From Prosthecobacter sp. (lineage in GTDB: Bacteria > Verrucomicrobiota > Verrucomicrobiia > Verrucomicrobiales > Verrucomicrobiaceae): a DNA stretch of 9,797 bases. Positions 7,492 to 9,797 of the stretch are shown here, piece by piece (the stretch's first letter is position 1; every line of letters begins with the position of its first letter). The stretch covers positions 1 to 9,797 of the forward strand of contig JAOZVT010000566.1 of NCBI GenBank assembly GCA_025869455.1, read 5' to 3'. The translations under genes were made by a program, and so were the position numbers. The notes beneath the pieces were generated by a model. The model was not told the origin of the DNA. It worked only from the letters and a program-made list of their open reading frames with translations, and made no database searches.

Positions 7492-8157
7492 ATGATTTCT
7501 AAGTTGCCACCATGGATTTGGGCAGGTGCGTGGGCGCTGGCGTTCATCGCAGGTATGGTGAACGTGGTGGGATTGCTGGGTTTTGAGCATCAGGCCATCA
7601 CTCATTTAACGGGGACTACCTCCATGTTGGCCGCCGCCATCGCTAATTTAGATGGCTGGGCAGTGCTGCATTTCTTGACCGTCCTTGGGTCCTTCATGCT
7701 GGGCACGGTCTTCAGTGGCTTTTTTATTCAAGACAGTACTCTGAAGCTGGGGCGAAGATATGGAATTGCTCTATTTATCGAGTCCATTTTGTTATGCACT
7801 GCCGTCCCTCTTTTATGGGGGCAGCACGCAGCAGGCATCTATGCGGCCTCTTGTGCCTGTGGCTTGCAAAATGCCATGGTCAGTACTTACAGCGGCGCGG
7901 TGGTGCGCACGACACATGTGTCCGGCATGTTTACGGATCTTGGGATCTTTTTAGGGCATGCAATGCGAGGTCTGCCCGTGGATGTGCGGCGACTCAGGTT
8001 ATGTTTCCTGATCATTTCCGGCTTTCTTGTGGGAGGAGTGGCTGGAACGCTGGCCTTCCATCACCTCGGCTACGCTGCCCTATTCATTCCAGGGGGGCTG
8101 ACGGCATTCACGTCATTGGCTTATGGCCTGTTCCGAATCAGGAAATCTAGAATGTAG
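7492..8157 (+). CDS. DUF1275 (YoaK-type) membrane protein
   Basis: This is a 221-residue integral inner-membrane protein of the DUF1275/YoaK family, whose transport or other function is not established. Family landmarks are the first helix with FIAGMVNVVGLLGF (about 18-31), HLTGTTSMLAAAIAN (about 38-52), and the strongly conserved CGLQNAMVSTYSG..VRTTHVSGMFTDLGIFLG block (about 123-155). About six hydrophobic segments can be seen: 9-30, 55-78, 91-109, 113-130, 170-188 and 190-213. The C-terminus is basic (FRIRKSRM), which would fit a cytoplasmic end. The length is typical and the frame is intact. It is monocistronic or nearly so: glcD is divergent and a hairpin overlaps its stop codon. Nothing nearby suggests a substrate. 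Confidence 0.88.
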   Translation: MISKLPPWIWAGAWALAFIAGMVNVVGLLGFEHQAITHLTGTTSMLAAAIANLDGWAVLHFLTVLGSFMLGTVFSGFFIQDSTLKLGRRYGIALFIESILLCTAVPLLWGQHAAGIYAASCACGLQNAMVSTYSGAVVRTTHVSGMFTDLGIFLGHAMRGLPVDVRRLRLCFLIISGFLVGGVAGTLAFHHLGYAALFIPGGLTAFTSLAYGLFRIRKSRM

Positions 8158-8175
8158 AACTCAACAGGAGTTCTA
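8155..8175 (+). terminator. Hairpin overlapping the DUF1275 stop codon
   Basis: TAGAACTC (8155-8162) and GAGTTCTA (8168-8175) form a perfect 8-bp stem with loop AACAG; the first three bases are the stop codon. A second inverted repeat, ACTTCAG (8176-8182) with CTGAAGT (8200-8206), follows at once. No T run follows the first stem, so this is an imperfect intrinsic terminator or an mRNA 3'-end structure. Confidence 0.4.
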
Positions 8176-8195
8176 ACTTCAGGGGGTTGCAGGCT

Positions 8196-8297
8196 TCAAC
8201 TGAAGTATTTACGGCGGCGGCGTCTTGGGCGATGAAGGTTAATGGCTAGTGCGGTGACCATCATGGTTAAAACGGTTGTAATGATTATTATTCCCAT
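8196..8297 (-). CDS. Possible small membrane protein with arginine-rich tail (33 aa)
   Basis: An ATG at 8297 opens 33 codons ending at TGA 8196. The peptide begins MGIIIITTVLTMMVTALAI, which is hydrophobic and long enough for one membrane helix, and ends LHRPRRRRRKYFS, a strongly basic tail as expected on the cytoplasmic side. This arrangement resembles real bacterial small membrane proteins. Against it, no Shine-Dalgarno is visible before the ATG and the ORF is short enough to occur by chance. I do not recognise a family and assign no function. Confidence 0.35.
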   Translation of the reverse strand: MGIIIITTVLTMMVTALAINLHRPRRRRRKYFS

Positions 8298-8320
8298 AAT
8301 TTTAACGATTAGCTTATCGA

Positions 8321-8433
8321 AAGATGTAATTCAAGTGAAAATTAATAATGTATCGAAGAAATGTAGATTCACGGTACATCAAACAATGGATTAAATATTT
8401 AATAATTAAATAATAGATGTAGGATTACATCTT
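8321..8433. repeat. GATGTA inverted repeat cluster
   Basis: AAGATGTAAT (8321-8330) is exactly inverted as ATTACATCTT (8424-8433). The latter is itself half of a local inverted repeat AGATGTA-GGAT-TACATCT (8415-8432). A further TACATC lies at 8375-8380. Four GATGTA hexamers in about 110 bases is well above what random sequence would give, though I noticed the motif after the fact. Confidence 0.5.
8390..8403. repeat. 14-bp perfect AT-only palindrome
   Basis: ATTAAATATTTAAT reads the same on both strands. It sits inside the AT island between the GATGTA copies and could be an operator, a promoter element or simply a by-product of low GC. Confidence 0.4.
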
Positions 8434-8571
8434 ATTTTCCTTCAAAAGAGGCAACAGGATGAAACCATAAATCATGGAGTGAGGGGTATTGTTGCGGGGG
8501 ACCTAGCAGGTCTTACATCCTTGGAATGTGGTGGGACTTGTCAGGTGGGGTGGTCCAGCTCACATTTAATT

Positions 8572-9363
8572 ATGAGTGTACAATATGATGTCGAAGGTTT
8601 GGTGGTGGTCGTCATGGGTGGTACCACGGGGTTGGGGCTATCGGCGGTGAAGGCCTTGGTGGCAGGGGGCGCGCATGTGGTGGTAACCAGTCGTAGCGAG
8701 GCCAATGTGCAGGCGGCGCTGGATTTACTGGGGCCGCAGGTGCGGGGGTTCGCGGCGGATGCCAGTCTGCCTGACACTGCGGAACGTGCGGTGGCTCTGG
8801 CGGTGGAAGCTTTTGGCCGCCTGGATGCGCTCTATCATGTGGCGGGCGGCAGTGGTCGTTCCCGTGGGGATGGGCCTCTGCATGAAATGACCGACGAGGG
8901 TCTGCACTACACGCTGGATTTGAACCTCACTTCCATCATCACTTCCAATCGCGCCGCCGTGCGCCAGTTCATGAAGCAAGGCACGGGTGGCAGCATCTTA
9001 AACATGGGCAGCGTGCTCGGGTAGTCGCCATCGCCTGAGTACTTCGCCAGTCACGCCTATGCAGCGGCGAAGGCGGGCATCATTGGCTTTAGCAAATCCA
9101 TCGCCAGCTACTACGCGCCGCAAAACATTCGCGTCAATGTGATCGCCCCAGCCTTGGTGGAAACACCCATGTCGAAGCGAGCTGTCGGCGATGAAGCCAT
9201 CCTGCGTTTTGTCGCGGCTAAACAACCGCTAGATGGTGGGCGTGTGGGTACGCCTGAGGATGTGGATGGCGCGGCTCTTTTCCTATTGTCACGCGCTGCT
9301 AAATTCATCACCGGTCAAGTCCTGGCTGTGGATGGTGGCTGGACGGTTTCCGAGGGGCGCTGA
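8572..9363 (+). pseudogene. Short-chain dehydrogenase/reductase interrupted by an in-frame amber codon
   Basis: The reading frame encodes a classical SDR oxidoreductase of 263 codons, using NAD(P)H on an unknown alcohol or ketone. The N-terminal half has the Rossmann glycine motif GGTTGLG (16-22), an acidic AADAS stretch (61-65), YHVAGGSG (88-95) at the usual NNAG position, the structural Asn in DLNLTS and the catalytic Ser147 in NMGSVLG. Codon 151 is TAG (9022-9024). The same frame then continues without a shift into Tyr163 and Lys167 (YAAAK), the RVNVIAPALVETPM segment and a normal C-terminus GQVLAVDGGWTVSEGR before TGA 9361-9363. A peptide stopped at 150 would lack Tyr and Lys and be inactive. 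One base change to a Trp (TGG) or Gln (CAG) codon restores the gene, so this is a fresh nonsense mutation, a sequencing error or, less likely, readthrough. The ATG at 8572 lacks a Shine-Dalgarno; a GTG at 8479 would add an unlikely 31 residues. Confidence 0.85.
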
Positions 9364-9413
9364 TGAAAAACTTGTTTTCACCCTTTGCGAGTCTGAAGGA
9401 GGATACCGAATGA
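9363..9413 (+). CDS. Possible 16-codon coupling ORF between dehydrogenase and ROK gene
   Basis: An ATG overlaps the dehydrogenase stop (TGATG, 9361-9365) and opens MKNLFSPFASLKEDTE, whose TGA overlaps the ROK start as ATGA (9410-9413). Translation of it would carry ribosomes from one gene to the next across the ROK ribosome binding site. It may be chance; the peptide resembles nothing I know. Confidence 0.2.
   Translation: MKNLFSPFASLKEDTE
9396..9402 (+). promoter_or_regulatory. Ribosome binding site of the ROK gene
   Basis: AAGGAGG ends 7 bases before the ATG at 9410, an ideal Shine-Dalgarno and spacing, and fixes the start of the ROK gene. Confidence 0.85.
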
Positions 9414-9797
9414 AATTGGCTATCGGTATTGATCTCGGGGGGACGAACATCAAAGCGGCCCTCATTGAATGTGCATCAGGGAAACTCGTCACGAGCTTGT
9501 CCCGCCCCACTTTGGATGGCGAGTTTGAGGCTGGGGTGCCTCGCTTTGCGCTGACGATTCGGGAGATTGTCTCGGATTTTGAAACCCAGGCTGGTGTCGG
9601 TAAATTAGCCGTTGGTGTTTCGGCCCCAGGTTTGGCTAACCCAAATGGACGATGCATTGACTGGATGCCTGGGCGCATGCACGGCTTGGAAAAACTGGAC
9701 TGGTCATCCTTTTTGGAGCGCCAAGTTCAAGTGCTCAATGATGCGCAGGCCGCCTTGCTGGGCGAGGCGTGGGTGGGCGCGGCCAAGGATTGTCAAA
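9410..9797 (+). CDS. ROK-family sugar kinase or regulator, N-terminal part
   Basis: The first 129 residues of a ROK protein are present and the gene runs off the right edge. The phosphate-binding loop IGIDLGGTNIKAALIE is at 5-20, a SAPG segment at 71-74 follows the AVGV strand, and LNDAQAALLGEA (109-120) carries the expected catalytic Asp111. Having both the ATP loop and the Asp, and no N-terminal DNA-binding helix-turn-helix, it is more likely a sugar kinase such as glucokinase than a ROK repressor. The zinc-binding and C-terminal parts are outside the window, so the substrate cannot be named. It follows the interrupted dehydrogenase by 46 bases on the same strand and is probably in the same operon, which hints at a shared role in carbohydrate metabolism. 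Confidence 0.9.
   Translation, partial: MKLAIGIDLGGTNIKAALIECASGKLVTSLSRPTLDGEFEAGVPRFALTIREIVSDFETQAGVGKLAVGVSAPGLANPNGRCIDWMPGRMHGLEKLDWSSFLERQVQVLNDAQAALLGEAWVGAAKDCQ

Larger units (their letters stand above)
8298..8571. other. AT-rich intergenic island with inverted repeats
   Basis: No convincing gene is visible here. GC over 8281-8460 is 46 of 180 bases by hand count (about 26%), far below the flanking genes. It contains an imperfect 14-base palindrome at 8306-8319, four copies of GATGTA in both orientations (8322, 8375, 8416, 8426), and a perfect AT-only palindrome at 8390-8403. TTCACG (8368-8373), 17 bases, then TTAAAT (8391-8396) is a weak promoter-like pair pointing at the dehydrogenase. 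From about 8479 the sequence becomes GC-rich again. GACCT-AGC-AGGTC (8499-8511) is a short inverted repeat in the presumed leader. Confidence 0.5.

Noticed and set aside
7794..8150. Open frame of 118 codons on the plus strand, Cys/Arg-rich
   Set aside because: It is a shifted frame inside the DUF1275 gene, which has the conserved family blocks.
8155..8206. Two adjacent hairpins as a possible riboswitch or attenuator
   Set aside because: They lie at the 3' end of the DUF1275 gene with nothing downstream to control on that strand nearby; a transcript-end structure is simpler.
8298..8460. AT-rich island as an origin, att site or mobile element remnant
   Set aside because: I found no DnaA-box series, integrase, transposase, tRNA end or target-site duplication to support any of these.
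8479..8571. GTG-initiated N-terminal extension of the dehydrogenase
   Set aside because: The 31 added residues do not resemble the start of an SDR, and the ATG at 8572 places the first beta strand at the usual distance.
9139..9363. Separate small gene for the dehydrogenase C-terminal half
   Set aside because: It is in the same frame as the upstream half and begins inside conserved SDR sequence after the YxxxK motif, so it is a fragment and not an independent gene.

Overview
The window looks like a chromosomal segment of a Gram-negative bacterium of moderate GC content. The gene set and protein style (a long RpoD with a basic N-terminus, a stand-alone PyrR beside PyrB, a Tat-type NamZ lipoprotein, a DUF1275 membrane protein) suggest Verrucomicrobiota, for example a Prosthecobacter- or Verrucomicrobium-like organism. 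That placement is inferred from general resemblance; no rRNA or other taxonomic marker is present.

Left three quarters (18-7359, minus strand). Six genes run in one direction. Transcription order is a glycolate/D-lactate oxidase FAD subunit (glcD-like), a compact beta-ketoacyl synthase, pyrR, pyrB, namZ (DUF1343) and rpoD. The first five are packed tightly. glcD/KS and pyrR/pyrB are each joined by a 4-base stop/start overlap (GTGA and ATGA), and the other gaps are 32 and about 48 bases. They are probably one transcript that mixes carbon oxidation, acyl condensation, pyrimidine synthesis and cell-wall sugar recycling. rpoD follows after 115 bases and has its own promoter-like sequence, a 9-bp inverted repeat over that promoter, and a small hairpin in the presumed 5' leader. 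Several start codons here appear to be GTG or TTG.

Right quarter (7492-9797, plus strand). A DUF1275 membrane protein is transcribed divergently from glcD. It is followed by a sharply AT-rich, gene-poor stretch (about 26% GC by my count over 8281-8460) with several inverted repeats built on GATGTA, and a possible 33-residue membrane/arginine-tail ORF on the minus strand. Next is a short-chain dehydrogenase that is complete from cofactor site to C-terminus except for one in-frame amber codon (TAG, codon 151) just before its YxxxK motif. The last gene, a ROK-family sugar kinase/regulator with a strong ribosome binding site, runs off the window.

Most of the window is ordinary housekeeping. The places worth a second look are the interrupted dehydrogenase, the repeat-rich AT island before it, the two AT-hook motifs in the primary sigma factor, and the unusual grouping of pyrR-pyrB with namZ. 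I see no CRISPR array, insertion sequence, phage gene, tRNA or rRNA, and no convincing undescribed multi-gene system.
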